Shown here: one piece after another, positions 32,824-43,385 of the stretch
Layout of the letters: each line of letters starts with the position of its first letter
How positions within the stretch are numbered: position 1 is the first letter of the stretch
Source: Aurifilum marmelostoma
Lineage: Eukaryota > Ascomycota > Sordariomycetes > Diaporthales > Cryphonectriaceae
NCBI GenBank assembly: GCA_027559495.1
Contig: JAMXSV010000010.1
Location: forward strand, 2,662,216-2,726,215
Direction of reading: 5' to 3'
DNA: 64,000 bases
Translations under genes and position numbers: made by a program
The notes under the pieces: model-generated
The model's database searches: none
What the model was told of the DNA's origin: nothing
Seen by the model: the letters and a program-made list of their open reading frames with translations, nothing else

Positions 32824-34502
32824 ATGCTGCAGAGCCTCCGCTGTCTAGGTATCGTCTATCTCGCTAGAGCAGCGACGGCTGCGTTGACATTGAATGTCGA
32901 CGAACCCCGTACGTGTTACCCCCCCCCCCCTCTATGGGAAAGATCTTGTCCACCTAGTACCGTTGAACCGGGCCCTGACCGCCGCTCTCTCAGAGTCCAT
33001 CAAAGACAATGCAGCTCTTGTCGCCTATGACCTTCTCGCGACCTTTTACGAAGGCAACCAGACTGGCAAAATCCCAGGAATCCTTCCCGGCCCTCCTCCC
33101 GATGGTGATTACTACTGGTGGCAGGGAGGAGCCTTATGGGGCACGTTGGTGGATTACTGGCACTATACCGGTGACGAGTCCTATGTAAACACGACCATGC
33201 AAGCACTGCTGTTCCAGACAGGTCCAGACAACAACTACATGCACCCAAACTGGACGGCTTCGTTGGGCAACGACGACCAAGCATTCTGGGGGCTCAGTGC
33301 GATGCTCGCTGCGGAGACGCTCTTCCCGGACCCGCCTGCAGATGATGAGAGGCAATGGCTGGCCCTTGCGCAGGCAGTATTCAACACACAGGCCCATCCG
33401 GATAGGCATGATGGGACATGTAACGGTGGATTGAGGTGGCAAATCCCGGTTCACAATAATGGATATAACTACAAAAACAGTATGTGCCTACAACCCCCAC
33501 AATCCATTTCCCCCCCCCCACCCGGGGGACCCTCTTTTTCCTCTCTCGCTTTTCTCTACCAGCTGGCCCGGACTGCTCGCTGAGTCTCGACCTCTTGTAG
33601 CTATCTCGAACGCCTGCTTTTTTAACATGGGCGCACGACTTGCACGGTATACCTCGAACTCATCTTATTACTCTTGGGCATACGACACCTATGACTGGCT
33701 CAAGAAGTTGCAGTATATAGATGCTGAGTACAACGTGTACGACGGAGCGCATGTTGAAACCAACTGCACGGACGTCAACAAGGCCCAGTTCAGTTATAAT
33801 GTCGGCATGCTTCTTCAAGGTGCGGCTTTCATGTACAATTATACTGCGGCGCAGACCGACAACACGACCATGAGCGACGGTGAAGCGGCGTTCTGGGAAG
33901 GGGAGGTCACCTCACTCCTGAATGGAACCCTCAGGGTCTTCTTTCCGGATGATATAGCCCACGAGGTCGCTTGTGAGGACGTCGGCACCTGCACGTCAGA
34001 CATGCTGAGCTTCAAGGGCTACGTGGCGCGCTGGTTGGCGATGACAACTCAGCTGGCACCGTTCACACGCGACAGGATCATGCAGGTCCTACGGACCAGT
34101 GCTCAAGCAGCAGTCAAGACTTGTACTGGGGGCACCAGTGGGCGTATGTGCGGATTCAAATGGCACCAGGGATCTTGGGACAACACGATCGGCGCCGGAC
34201 AGCAAATGAACGTCCTTGCGACTCTGGTCAGCCTGCTCGCTACGAATACCGCCGAGACCGTCGCAGGAGGAGATGGTGGGGCACCAGTGACGAACTCGAC
34301 AGGAGGGACGAGTACTGGCGACTCGGCCGCTGGGTACGGGGACAGGCCGTGGGAACAGGTCCTCAAGCCGATTACGGCTGCGGACAAGGCCGGGGCGGCA
34401 ATCCTGACGTTTGTGGTCTTGTCGTCGTTCACAGCGGCATCTGTATGGGTTAGTCTGGATAATGATGTGGCGTTCGGATTACGTATGTTTGGCAGGACTT
34501 GA
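32824..34502 (+). CDS. GH76 (Dfg5/Dcw1-like) cell-wall mannan-processing protein
   Basis: GH76 proteins of this type are thought to link GPI-anchored mannoproteins to wall glucan. Exons 32824-32908, 32994-33479 and 33601-34502 give 490 aa. A signal peptide covers the first 20 residues. The catalytic Asp pair of GH76 is at about D122-D123 in GNDDQAFW. Other family landmarks are YYWWQGGALWGTLVDYWHYTGD, GGLRWQIP, and the junction NYKN/TISNACFFNMGARLARY. MCGFKWHQGSWD is near residue 390. There are several N-glycosylation sequons. The C-terminus has a Thr/Ser/Gly-rich linker and a hydrophobic stretch, AAILTFVVLSSFTAASVWV, followed by about 18 residues, so a membrane anchor is likely. Both introns contain long C runs. 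Confidence 0.92.
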
Positions 34503-34846
34503 TCTCTAATGAAGAAATGAGTAATGAAAGACGTGGTAGGATGGCCATGGCTTCATCAATTTTCCAGTCTGATTGTCATCAGAGCGGCTGACCGGGGTAC
34601 CTAGCAACCAGCAGCTGTCTGGAGGGAAATAATAGTTCCAAGGACTTCTGTAAGTATGCGGGGTGCATTGTCCCTATTAATGAGCCATAATTAGTTACAT
34701 ATTTATTTGTTTATGTCTATCTTCCCATGTTCTTCCGGCTTGTTGTAAGGAGGAAGATGATAGATCAGAGACTGACATTTTGAATGTAGCACGGTTTGGG
34801 TTCTTGAATCATTATAAGAAGAAGTATGTATACAAATAGGATATAT
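34503..34846. other. Convergent 3' flanks
   Basis: This is a short AT-rich intergenic region between the GH76 gene and the ankyrin gene. Nothing else is seen. Confidence 0.5.
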
Positions 34847-35909
34847 CTAGTGGACTAGGTGGTCTCGTGCTTCAAAGGAGTTTGGCCAGCCTCTGAGTTT
34901 GTAGTAAGCCCTGTCCCATGCCCCCGTGATCTCCCTCAACATCGCCTCCGGATCAGGCACGCTCCTTTTCACAAGCGAGACCCAATCGCTCTGCTGCCGG
35001 ATCGTGATATCAGCACCAGCAAGCAGCAAGGTACGTACGGTCTGGAGATGACCCTTGCAGGCTGCTCTCAAGAGCGGAGACCAATCTAAAAGATCTCTAC
35101 GTGAAGGGTCTGCTCTTGCCAGACAGAGCTCGCGCACGACATCATCATAGCCGTTGTCTGCAGCCCTCGACAAGGCCGTCCATCCACTTTTGTCCACTGC
35201 GTCAAGCTCGGCACCTGCAATAATTAGCGCCTTCACCGTTTGTGAATGTCCGCAGTCTGCCGAACGCATAAGAGGTGTCCATTCGCTAGTGTCCTTCGCT
35301 GACGGGTCCGCGCCAGCGGCGAGCAGCTGCCTCGTCACCGAGGCAAACCCTTGCTGGGCTGCGTGCATCAGTGCTGTCCATCCAGTCGACGTCCCGAGAT
35401 CCACCTGAATGCTGGGTCTGGCTAGCAATGCTGATATGTTTTCCTCGTGTCCACGTAGGGCTGCCCGGGTCAGAGCGCTCCAATTGTTAACGGGATCCGT
35501 TGCATTGCAGTCTGCACCCTGGGCCAAAAGCATCTTGGCTATCTGAGTATGGCCCCCGTCGCAGGCCCGCATCAGCGCTGTCCAGCCGAATTCGTCTCTA
35601 GCACCAACTTCGCGTGGATACTTGCGGAGAACTTGCTCGACCCGGGACAGATCGCCCGTTTGTGTCACGTCGACTGGCCAGTCGGAAATCTGAGTGTGCC
35701 TGGTAGCAAGGGAACCAATTCTCTTTCCAGTACTCATCTCCAATGCGATCGCTTAGCATTTCTAGCAGACACTTCGTGCTGCGTATCTCATCCAGCAATT
35801 TGAATCGTTCTTCTGGACTCTCCATGAAGGTTTTCAGAGCCTTGATAGAAGCGCTAGCTAATGTCAATAATGTAATGATACCAGAAGCAGTGCCAATAAC
35901 ATCAGTCAT
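34847..35909 (-). CDS. Ankyrin-repeat protein with STAND-type N-terminal piece; junction unresolved
   Basis: Two overlapping frames belong together. The upstream one starts at the ATG at 35909 (MTDVIGTASGIITLLTLASASIKAL) and resembles the N-terminal domain of fungal STAND/NLR-like proteins. The downstream one (to 34847) encodes about six ankyrin repeats of the form GWTALMRAACKGH-QTVRTLLLAGAD, with a Trp where many ankyrins have Thr-Pro. No canonical intron of normal length joins them: GT at the codon after RSTK with the acceptor TACCAG would be a 73-nt intron in the right phase but with a weak donor. Alternatively the ankyrin part starts on its own at the ATG at 35737 (MSTGKRIGSL). There is no NACHT domain, so this is a short or truncated member. 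Confidence 0.7.
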
Positions 35910-36533
35910 GATGATGTACCACTTGTTGAGGCATAAATAGTCTCTGAGATTGTGGCATAATTGTAACAATCTAACTATAGTGCTTGCTATGTCAGATAGT
36001 CCCAACTAAGGACGCAAGGGCTCTTCCTAGCAAAGTGGACATATGCAATCACACAATCCAGCTTCGAGAAATCCATCGGAAGGCGAGCAACACAGAGACT
36101 AAGCGCAATGTAAATACCAATACCAGCGTTTATTCTGCCTTTTGCTTCTCTATTGTGGATACCATATCAACTTGAACGTAGAAGGAAATAGAGCTTCCAA
36201 GATATAGTCAAATCTCGCGTGTACACGAATGGAAAGTAAAATGAGCTAGCTAAAATGAGTGTAGGCAGTATGGCAACTGATTACATGAATTACAACTTAG
36301 AAAATTTTGGATCTTATTGTACTATGTAAAGAACTCGGACTCAGTGCTATTAAGGCTGAGCCCCAGGGCCTGAGATGATACGTAATTAATCAAGGACAGC
36401 ATATTAACATAAGCAAAGAACTATCGCAGAAAGATTTGTATTCCGTGAGGAACCAAGCTGGGATGGACTTCAATAAATGCAGTAGATGGCCAGTGCGTAT
36501 AATCTCGAATGAATTACTGAAGAGGCACGTTCG
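35910..36533. other. Intergenic, AT-rich
   Basis: No supported gene. The sequence becomes AT-rich here, marking the start of the accessory part of the window. Confidence 0.5.
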
Positions 36534-37805
36534 TTAGGCTAACAGCGCAATGTGTTTGAGCTCACTATCATCTAATGTCAGCATCAGAGGAGGAATATTG
36601 GGCAAGGAGACTGCTGGACTTACTTCTGCACCTGTTGGCCAACTTTCATAGGAGGATACTGAGTTTCCTCGCCTTCATCACGGCCAAGGTTTAACTGTTC
36701 TAACCTGAGTCGTTTTGCCTGCTTTGAAAGATCAGGAATGGGAGTGAGGTCGAAGTCACTGGAAAGATGCCAGAAGAAAGTGCTTGAGATGCGGATAAGG
36801 GGCCTTTCCGCAAAGTCTCTTTTCCTCTTTTCGATCGTCTCCAGGGTCTTCTTATTGACGACAACCTCGTGATATCCTGCTTTCACGAGACCTCCGGTCA
36901 GGTGCTCAAGCTGCTTGCCTGCTTGTACCAGCAGATAGTTTCCTTCGGGGATCTTGACGGGTATGCGCTTGCCCGTGTTGCGTGCCCAGATGTGCAGTCC
37001 GGGATATCGTGAGCGACCATGGATCGTAAGAAAATTCAAATCAGTGTGAAACCCGGCGAGAATAGTGTTTTCGTCTCCGTACTTCCGAAGATCTGATGCG
37101 GTCGGTGCTAGATTGTGAGGGCCATACCGGCCTGCATCACTGAACGTCTTCTCGGGAAGTCCTAGCCCGGTGGCCGCCATCTCGGCGAGACCAGTCACCC
37201 TGTAATAGTTACAAATCGTCAGTACCACAAGGGTTGAGAAATGCATATAGTTTTGCCTTCACTCACGCGTTCTTCATCGATGACCCCCACTGATTCATTG
37301 TCGGCTTCCATCTCTCCCTGATGGAGGGTGACTCTGGGACAATGTTTCCGGCATTCAGACCAGGAAACTCAGTATCGTAGGGCGGGTGCTCAACCATCTT
37401 CCAAAAGAACCTGCATTTCGGGTCAGGTTGATGGCCGGTGATATCCAACGGTCTCTGGTCCGGCGCGAGCCGCGAGATGATATTCAAACATGGCTCGTCG
37501 ACGGCACACTTGGGCTTCTCCGTGTTTTCCAGCGTAGCTCCAATCTGGTATCCGAGCTCGGGCCGTTCATCCTTCTGCAGAGCCTCCACTGGCTGAGCAA
37601 AGTAGTCTTCGAGGAGATCTAGGAAGTCATCGTTATCTCGTTCTGAAACCCGACTGTCGTGGAGGACTAGCGCGCCATAGGTGATAAGGGCATCGGCTGC
37701 CCTTTTGCACTCTGCCACAATAGTAGGCGAGTCATGAGGTTGATTTAGAAAGAGATCGAGGTTGATGATGGGCAGCTCCATCGATATATCATGGGTAGCG
37801 GCCAT
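36534..37805 (-). CDS. 2-oxoglutarate/Fe(II)-dependent oxygenase (isopenicillin N synthase-like)
   Basis: The protein has an N-terminal DIOX_N-like domain (LPIINLDLFLNQPHDS, then ADALITYGALVLHDSRV) and a jelly-roll oxygenase domain. The Fe ligands are visible as HTD in GFHTDLNFLTIHG and a distal His in QAGKQLEHLTGG. Exons are 37805-37267, 37199-36624 and 36564-36534, 1146 nt and 381 aa. Intron 1 is 67 nt. Intron 2 (59 nt, GTAAGT, CTGAC, ATAG) is inferred: the unspliced frame stops 4 nt into that GTAAGT, while splicing adds the tail NELKHIALLA. Family members hydroxylate, desaturate or cyclise small molecules; the substrate is unknown. The gene stands alone among accessory genes. Confidence 0.87.
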
Positions 37806-38944
37806 GGCTAGGAGTTATGAGTGCGCGTCAGATCCCTCTACAACAGTCCCTGCCTGGTCAATGTTGCATCCGCTCTTGCAAAGAAAAGAGACCACCACTG
37901 ACTGCCGCAAGCAAGGCTGTGAGCTTCACATGAAGCTGCGAAAGTCGTAGTGTTCACTTGATGATGGGAGGAATGTGTCATGTGTTAAGAGGTGGGGCAA
38001 CGTGACACTGTCTTGCTGCATGATCCTGGAATGACCTAACTCTATCAGGTAAGACCTTGAGAGGGACTGTAAATTCCAAGCAGCTGCTGACAATAATGGG
38101 TTGCTGATAGGGTGCAGTTGCCAGTGGATCTCTCTATTTAGTATTTTGAAAATAATCGATAGGATATTCAAGTAAACACTCAAAAGCGAGTTAAGAATAT
38201 GTCTAAATTACAGGTATACTCCTATTTCCCCCTTGCCTATCTGCGCTTACAGGCTACTCAATAGCTACTATCAGTTATATTAAATACAAATTCGAAGCCT
38301 AGCAAGGTATTTTACAGTGTAAGAGATAATAATGACTCTTTGGCTCATGGCAGTAGGATACATAATAGACCCTGTGATGGCCTGTGCTATAAGGAAAACA
38401 AAAGATAATTTCCCAAACGTATTATTAATATACAGCGGTGCGCAATCGAAACAGTTTGCAGTAAATAGAAAGTAATAATCAGTATTGCTACCACTCCTGC
38501 AAGATTAATAATGGAAGATCCCAAATTGTGAAAAAGGACCATTGGGGGCCAACTACTAGCTGAACCAACATTTCGCATAAGATTTCAAAGACGAGAACTA
38601 AGGCTGATTAGAAAAGAGGAACTTTTAATTTCGCCCCCCTCCCTCCTCCACGTCTCTGCCGTCGCCGGGTTTTGGCCCCCCCGGGCCGGGGGGGAGATGA
38701 TAGAAAACAAAATAAAAAAAGTTTGGGGGCTATCAGCTCAAATCATAGCTCGTATTAGAGTCCGAGCGCGAAAAAAAATGAGTGTTTTGATTTTCGAACT
38801 CGCTCTCTGCCTCCTACACTTTGCCGCTTTGCTTATTCGAAAAGAGGGCGGGCTCTGTGTCAGTTCTTTGCAAGCCAACAGAAAAACTGCTTTGCTATTG
38901 TTCCAGCTTTCACTGCAGTATAGCGAATTTCTCTGTGACTCAAG
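37806..38944. other. Intergenic, AT-rich with a GC-rich island
   Basis: The stretch 37950-38620 is AT-rich and holds no gene. A sharply GC-rich island follows at 38634-38697, including a run of seven C facing a run of seven G. The rest is promoter of the gene at 38945. Confidence 0.5.
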
Positions 38945-40094
38945 ATGTCATTCCTTCCAACGCCTATATCTACGACAGCAGCAGCAGCAAGTGTAAGTAA
39001 TCAACCTACTACTCTCGCAACGACACTGCCTTCTACAGGAACAAACCTCGGACCGCTCACCACAACTTACACGTTCTCCCCATCCTGTACCTACATATTC
39101 ACGACCACAGGTCTGCCATACAGTCACTACTGGGCGCAGACATGTTCGGCTGGTAAGATGCTCGACAACCCGAAATGCTGGCCGTCGACAGATCCGACTA
39201 TCGAGGCTGGACCCACGGCAGGCTTGTTTGGGTGGGGTTACTACTCCCCAGGTCTCGTATGTCCATCTGGATGGTATCAAGCGTGCTCAGCAAATGCAGC
39301 GTCCACCTCCGACACTCAGATATCAGGAGATTTCACTTTTCAATTCATGCTAAGCGCCGCCGCGACAGCCATTGGATGTTGTCCGAGGTACAACAAAACT
39401 CTGCATTATCGTTAGTAATGATATTACCTGAGCTGATTTATTCCCTTTATGTTTTCCATCCAGGGATTACAGCTGCGCACTTGATGTATTGACTCATCAA
39501 TCGTGCGTGCGAAGCCTCGACCCTACGTCCACGTTCTTGGCCGCTACGTGCAGTCCTTCGAACAACGCTTACTCGGTCTTTATCACTGAGTCGACATCAT
39601 TGAGCAGCAACACACTAGTCGATGCTTCTGAGATTTGGGCGCCGATGATCGAGCTTGTATACAGATCTAGTGACTTGTCGTTGACTCTGACAGCCACTAC
39701 TACGGCTGCTAGTATCTCAGAAACCACAAGAGCCACAAGAGCCACACCAACAGACCCGGCACGTCCAGAAACCGAGGAGGGATCGACCTTATCCACAGGA
39801 TCATATGTAGGGATCGGTATTGGCGTGGCAGTTGCTATCGCCCTGATTGTGCTTGCTATGGTGTGGTTCTGGCTTCGCAAACGGAATGCCCGAGGACTGG
39901 CATCGCTTCGGCATCCCGGCGCCCGTGGTGGAGTTTTCGAGGGCTTCAAGCGAGTGGACGAGATCCATGAGATGCCGGTGGTAGAGCGACCTTCAGAATT
40001 GTCTGATCATTGCAGGCTAGTGGATCAGCAATCGCCGTCGGAGCTTCCCGCTGGATATGATCTTCCAAGAGTTAAATCAGCATCGCAGCTCTGA
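38945..40094 (+). CDS. Ser/Thr-rich single-pass membrane protein, function unknown
   Basis: Exons 38945-39387 and 39464-40094 give 357 aa. The 76-nt intron joins AIGCCPR to DYSCALDVL in phase. The N-terminal half is Thr/Ser-rich and then Cys- and aromatic-rich (CTYIFTTTGLPYSHYWAQTC, GLVCPSGWYQAC, CCPRDYSC). A Thr-rich stalk precedes one transmembrane helix (GIGIGVAVAIALIVLAMVWF), a basic stop-transfer (LRKRN), and a cytoplasmic tail of about 70 residues. This layout is common in fungal surface proteins of unknown role, possibly sensors. There is no clear cleavable signal peptide at the chosen start, so the true start or an upstream exon may be missing. Confidence 0.75.
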
Positions 40095-41089
40095 TCATAC
40101 AAACTTGTTTCATTTCGAGCAAAAGATACTCAACGACTCTATTGCTGCAAGCGAAGGATTTCACTAATGGGATGCTACTAAGGGTTATCAAGTAGTTGGT
40201 GCAACAATTTCTTCTGGCTTAGTGAGACTATATTACGCTATTCCAAAATAAATCTATTCTCTCCAGCCTGTCAACAACATTTTATTTTTATTTGTACTGA
40301 AGGCTAAGCCCATGCAGAATTCGCACAACTGCCTACCCAACATTTCAGAAACTGACCAACTTTACAACAATTCTCAACTTGATTTGAGAACCGGCTTCTA
40401 TATATGTTAGTAGAAAAAGGGATTCCACAAAAAGAGCAATTCTAAAGCTCGATCCTTCTATCCTGACTATCTGAGGGGTGTACAGCAAGCCTATCTGTCG
40501 CCAAATATTTCAATGCTTTAATAGCTAACGTGTAGTTGCCCGAATTAATGTATATTACGCATATCGCAAGCGGCTAAATCCTGTTAAATTACTTGTAATT
40601 TAAACAATCTTGCCTATATTTAAATAGCTTAGATTTCCTTCTACTCTTACTAGTAGCCTTAATTCTAGTAATATGTTAATCAATTACATTAAAACCCCTA
40701 GCATTGTTTCTGTGTTTTAGGGCCTACACATCAGAGCTGCTTATATTAATATGCATTATTTGTATTCATAATTAGTGGGCGTATCATTGTTCAGGCCGCT
40801 CTCAATCGCCAATTGTTAGCTCACTACAACATTACAGCGTTGCAATCTCTTGTTGTCTTATTGGATATGTAAAGCTGCTGGAGAGTTTCCTGGATAGTAC
40901 AGCCCTTTAAACACGCCCCGACTACTCGAGAAGGATGTATCATGCATCTCATAGCGGCCACAAGACTCATTCCGACCGTAATAGTAGTACTATACATATT
41001 GATACCTATATATAAAGATCAATAGGTACCAATGGCCACAATGAAGAGTCTCAAAGGTCTTGAAGTATTCTATAACCATACCTAACATC
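40095..41089. other. Intergenic, AT-rich
   Basis: This 1-kb stretch has no supported gene. Its composition resembles moderately mutated repeat DNA, but I cannot identify an element. Confidence 0.45.
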
Positions 41090-41692
41090 TTACTCCTGCA
41101 CATGAATATTGACGCCTTCACCCGAGACAACCTGAAGCGCATCCCCATCCGAGGTATTCCAGTCACAAGGCATTAGCGTCTCTTTTGACCCCCAGCGCCA
41201 TGTAGAAATTGTTACGTTCTCTCGCGCCCGAATCGAATAATCCTTTCCCGGCTCTAGCAGATGCATGCCCAAGTTCAGAAACTTATATTTCTCATACATG
41301 TTATTATCGCTCGAGCCCCCAGAAGTATTTGTCGTTGAATGTCCGCGTCTTTGTGAGCCGAGGGGCCGGAAGTTGAAGCCATGGAGCTCAAATGGTATGC
41401 CGGGCTCTAAAGTCAAGAACATATCTGCGTGCTCGGTATCGAGACGTAGTGGTGGTCCAAAACGCCTGCAGCGATCAACGAAGATGGTCCCAACTGTTCG
41501 ATCGCTAGGCACTTCGTGAATCGTAAAAGCATTGACTGGAGTGAATAGGGAATAATTGTCTTTGGAGATTGTAATTGGTTGCTGCGAGCCCACTAAAGTG
41601 AGTGTGAGCCTAAGTATAGGTTCGGGCCCTGACGTGAATGAAAGGGTAGACGGAATATGTGTTTCTGCTACTATATGGGGGTTGGAAGACAT
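41090..41692 (-). CDS. Unknown 200-aa protein, probably beta-rich
   Basis: This is a single-exon frame of 200 aa starting at an ATG (MSSNPHIVAETHIPSTLSF). There is no signal peptide or membrane segment. It alternates hydrophobic and polar residues (ILRLTLTLVGSQQPITISKDNYSL), with motifs such as FELHGFNFRPLG, LNLGMHLLEPGKDYSIRAR and STWRWGSKETL, suggesting a beta-sandwich. I do not recognise a named family. A TATA-type sequence lies about 120 bp upstream, and base composition is higher in GC than the flanks, both in favour of a real gene. Confidence 0.7.
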   Translation of the reverse strand: MSSNPHIVAETHIPSTLSFTSGPEPILRLTLTLVGSQQPITISKDNYSLFTPVNAFTIHEVPSDRTVGTIFVDRCRRFGPPLRLDTEHADMFLTLEPGIPFELHGFNFRPLGSQRRGHSTTNTSGGSSDNNMYEKYKFLNLGMHLLEPGKDYSIRARENVTISTWRWGSKETLMPCDWNTSDGDALQVVSGEGVNIHVQE

Positions 41693-42563
41693 GACTGGTC
41701 GAGTTCAAAACAGCGACAAGATAGGTGGTAAAATGTTGGAATTCGTTGTTAGTAGGTAAATGGTGTAAGATAAGGAAATTGCCGCCTGAGACGGGATGTT
41801 GAACGGGCTATATAAATAGACTGCCTAAGCCGCTAGCAAAACATCTGCTCACGTGTCAAAAATATGTTGGCACGGCCAACATTTACGCCCTGTAGGGGTA
41901 CAGTAAGTTCCTAAATTAGTAGCCAATCCCTTTAAGAATTCAAGTGATCATTAGGCCGAAAAGTATAATATTCTATTTAAAAATAAATAGAAGTATTAAT
42001 CCTCCTACACAAAAAAAGCCTCGCAATAAGCTTGCAAAATTTTAATTATAGCTTATGCACAGGCGTGTAAACTTGTTTAACTGAGTAGAGATACTATTGC
42101 CCGTTCAATACTTAATGATTGCAAATAGTTTTTTCCCCAAACAGATATTCTAGATTTCTTTTGTAATGGACTCTAACCACAGCTTCAATTATGCTCTTAA
42201 ATTAAGCTCTTAGAAGTATCGGTTAAGTTAATATGCAGCCTGTAAAACTGCTAAATAATTGCATGCACTTGCCGTCGCCCCCATGACATAGATGACAGCG
42301 CGTTATTGGTACTAAAGATAGATGGACTCATGCGCTCGGAAAACAAGGTTGGAAGTTGTTGTCAGAAATCCCCCAAGGAAGCGGCATTACCTGCCACTAA
42401 CAGTAACAAAATTGAAGTTGGTAAGAACTTTTCAAAGTATAAGAAGCATAGTGCGTGCTAGAAATCGATCAAATTCGGAGTTTGAACATCTCTTGCACTT
42501 CCAATTCACTACTTATTGGTTTTCAACTGCTATTACATCTATCACTTTTGACCATCTTTCAGC
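41693..42563. other. Intergenic, AT-rich, divergent promoters
   Basis: The only feature seen is the TATA-type sequence TATATAAATA at about 41809-41818, suited to the minus-strand gene at 41692. No coding content. Confidence 0.45.
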
Positions 42564-43385
42564 ATGTTATCACATTTCATCGTCTACCTTCTGCTGCTGC
42601 GGTTGGCTATGAGTCACCCGCCCTTGTCTCGAAGAGCCTACCCTGTTTTCATAGACACGGAATGGTTTGCAGCCGGCCAGGAGGATGTCCTTAAAGCAGC
42701 GTTGCCTGATGCTATTGACCTTGTTGCTCGAGTCTTGAAAGATTACGACCACTACAAGGATATATGGTCGAAATACTTTCCGGAAAGTGACCATGCAACT
42801 GTTCAGAAAGTGTTCGAGCGGATGGTAGCGGATCCGGATAGCCCAGGGGAAGGCGAAGACCCTTTGGCACTTTGCAGAATCAGCGCATTCGACATGACCA
42901 ACGTTCACCCTTCCTTAGAAGGTTGTGGCGAAGGAGAAGTTGCGTACACGTTCGGGTGGCCTGAGGATGCGATCTCTGACGAGATGCCCCCAGGTTCCTC
43001 GTTCACTTACTTCTGCTCTCCAGCGTACGCCCAAACACCCAAATATAACCAAATTACATGTGACGATATTGGCGATACCATAAATGAGAGCATGGATTTC
43101 CTCGGAGCTGCCGTTTTGCACGAGTGGATGCACAACGACGGGATTGGGAAGACTGTTACTGGAGTCCACATTACAGATATTGATGGGAAAGACGGATACG
43201 GTACGATAACAACGCGCACCAGCCCCAATCGAAATAACAGCCTATTAGACAGGGAGTCCATTTGCCTAAGTGGCATTGGCTTACTCGATCGAGAGCGCGC
43301 TCGATCCGAGATCTTTGCTTACTACAACAGATCCGACATCATAAGATGCAATGCTTGTCTGCTTACACGGCAACAGTTGCTGTAG
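42564..43385 (+). CDS. Secreted HExxH metallopeptidase-like protein (aspzincin/Lys-endopeptidase type)
   Basis: The main exon encodes 273 aa with a signal peptide (MLSHFIVYLLLLRLAMS). The zinc-binding motif HEWMH is near residue 191, and DIDGKDGYG downstream could supply the Asp ligand of the aspzincin group. Cysteines occur in pairs in the middle (ALCRISAFDM, GCGEGEV, FCSPAYA, TCDDIG). In this group a NADSYTW-type motif normally follows. It is absent from this frame but present further on at 43449 (NADSYTWLALDIFW), so either an intron near 43205-43440 is spliced or the gene is damaged after codon 210. The stop at 43383-43385 may therefore not be the native end. Confidence 0.65.
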   Translation: MLSHFIVYLLLLRLAMSHPPLSRRAYPVFIDTEWFAAGQEDVLKAALPDAIDLVARVLKDYDHYKDIWSKYFPESDHATVQKVFERMVADPDSPGEGEDPLALCRISAFDMTNVHPSLEGCGEGEVAYTFGWPEDAISDEMPPGSSFTYFCSPAYAQTPKYNQITCDDIGDTINESMDFLGAAVLHEWMHNDGIGKTVTGVHITDIDGKDGYGTITTRTSPNRNNSLLDRESICLSGIGLLDRERARSEIFAYYNRSDIIRCNACLLTRQQLL

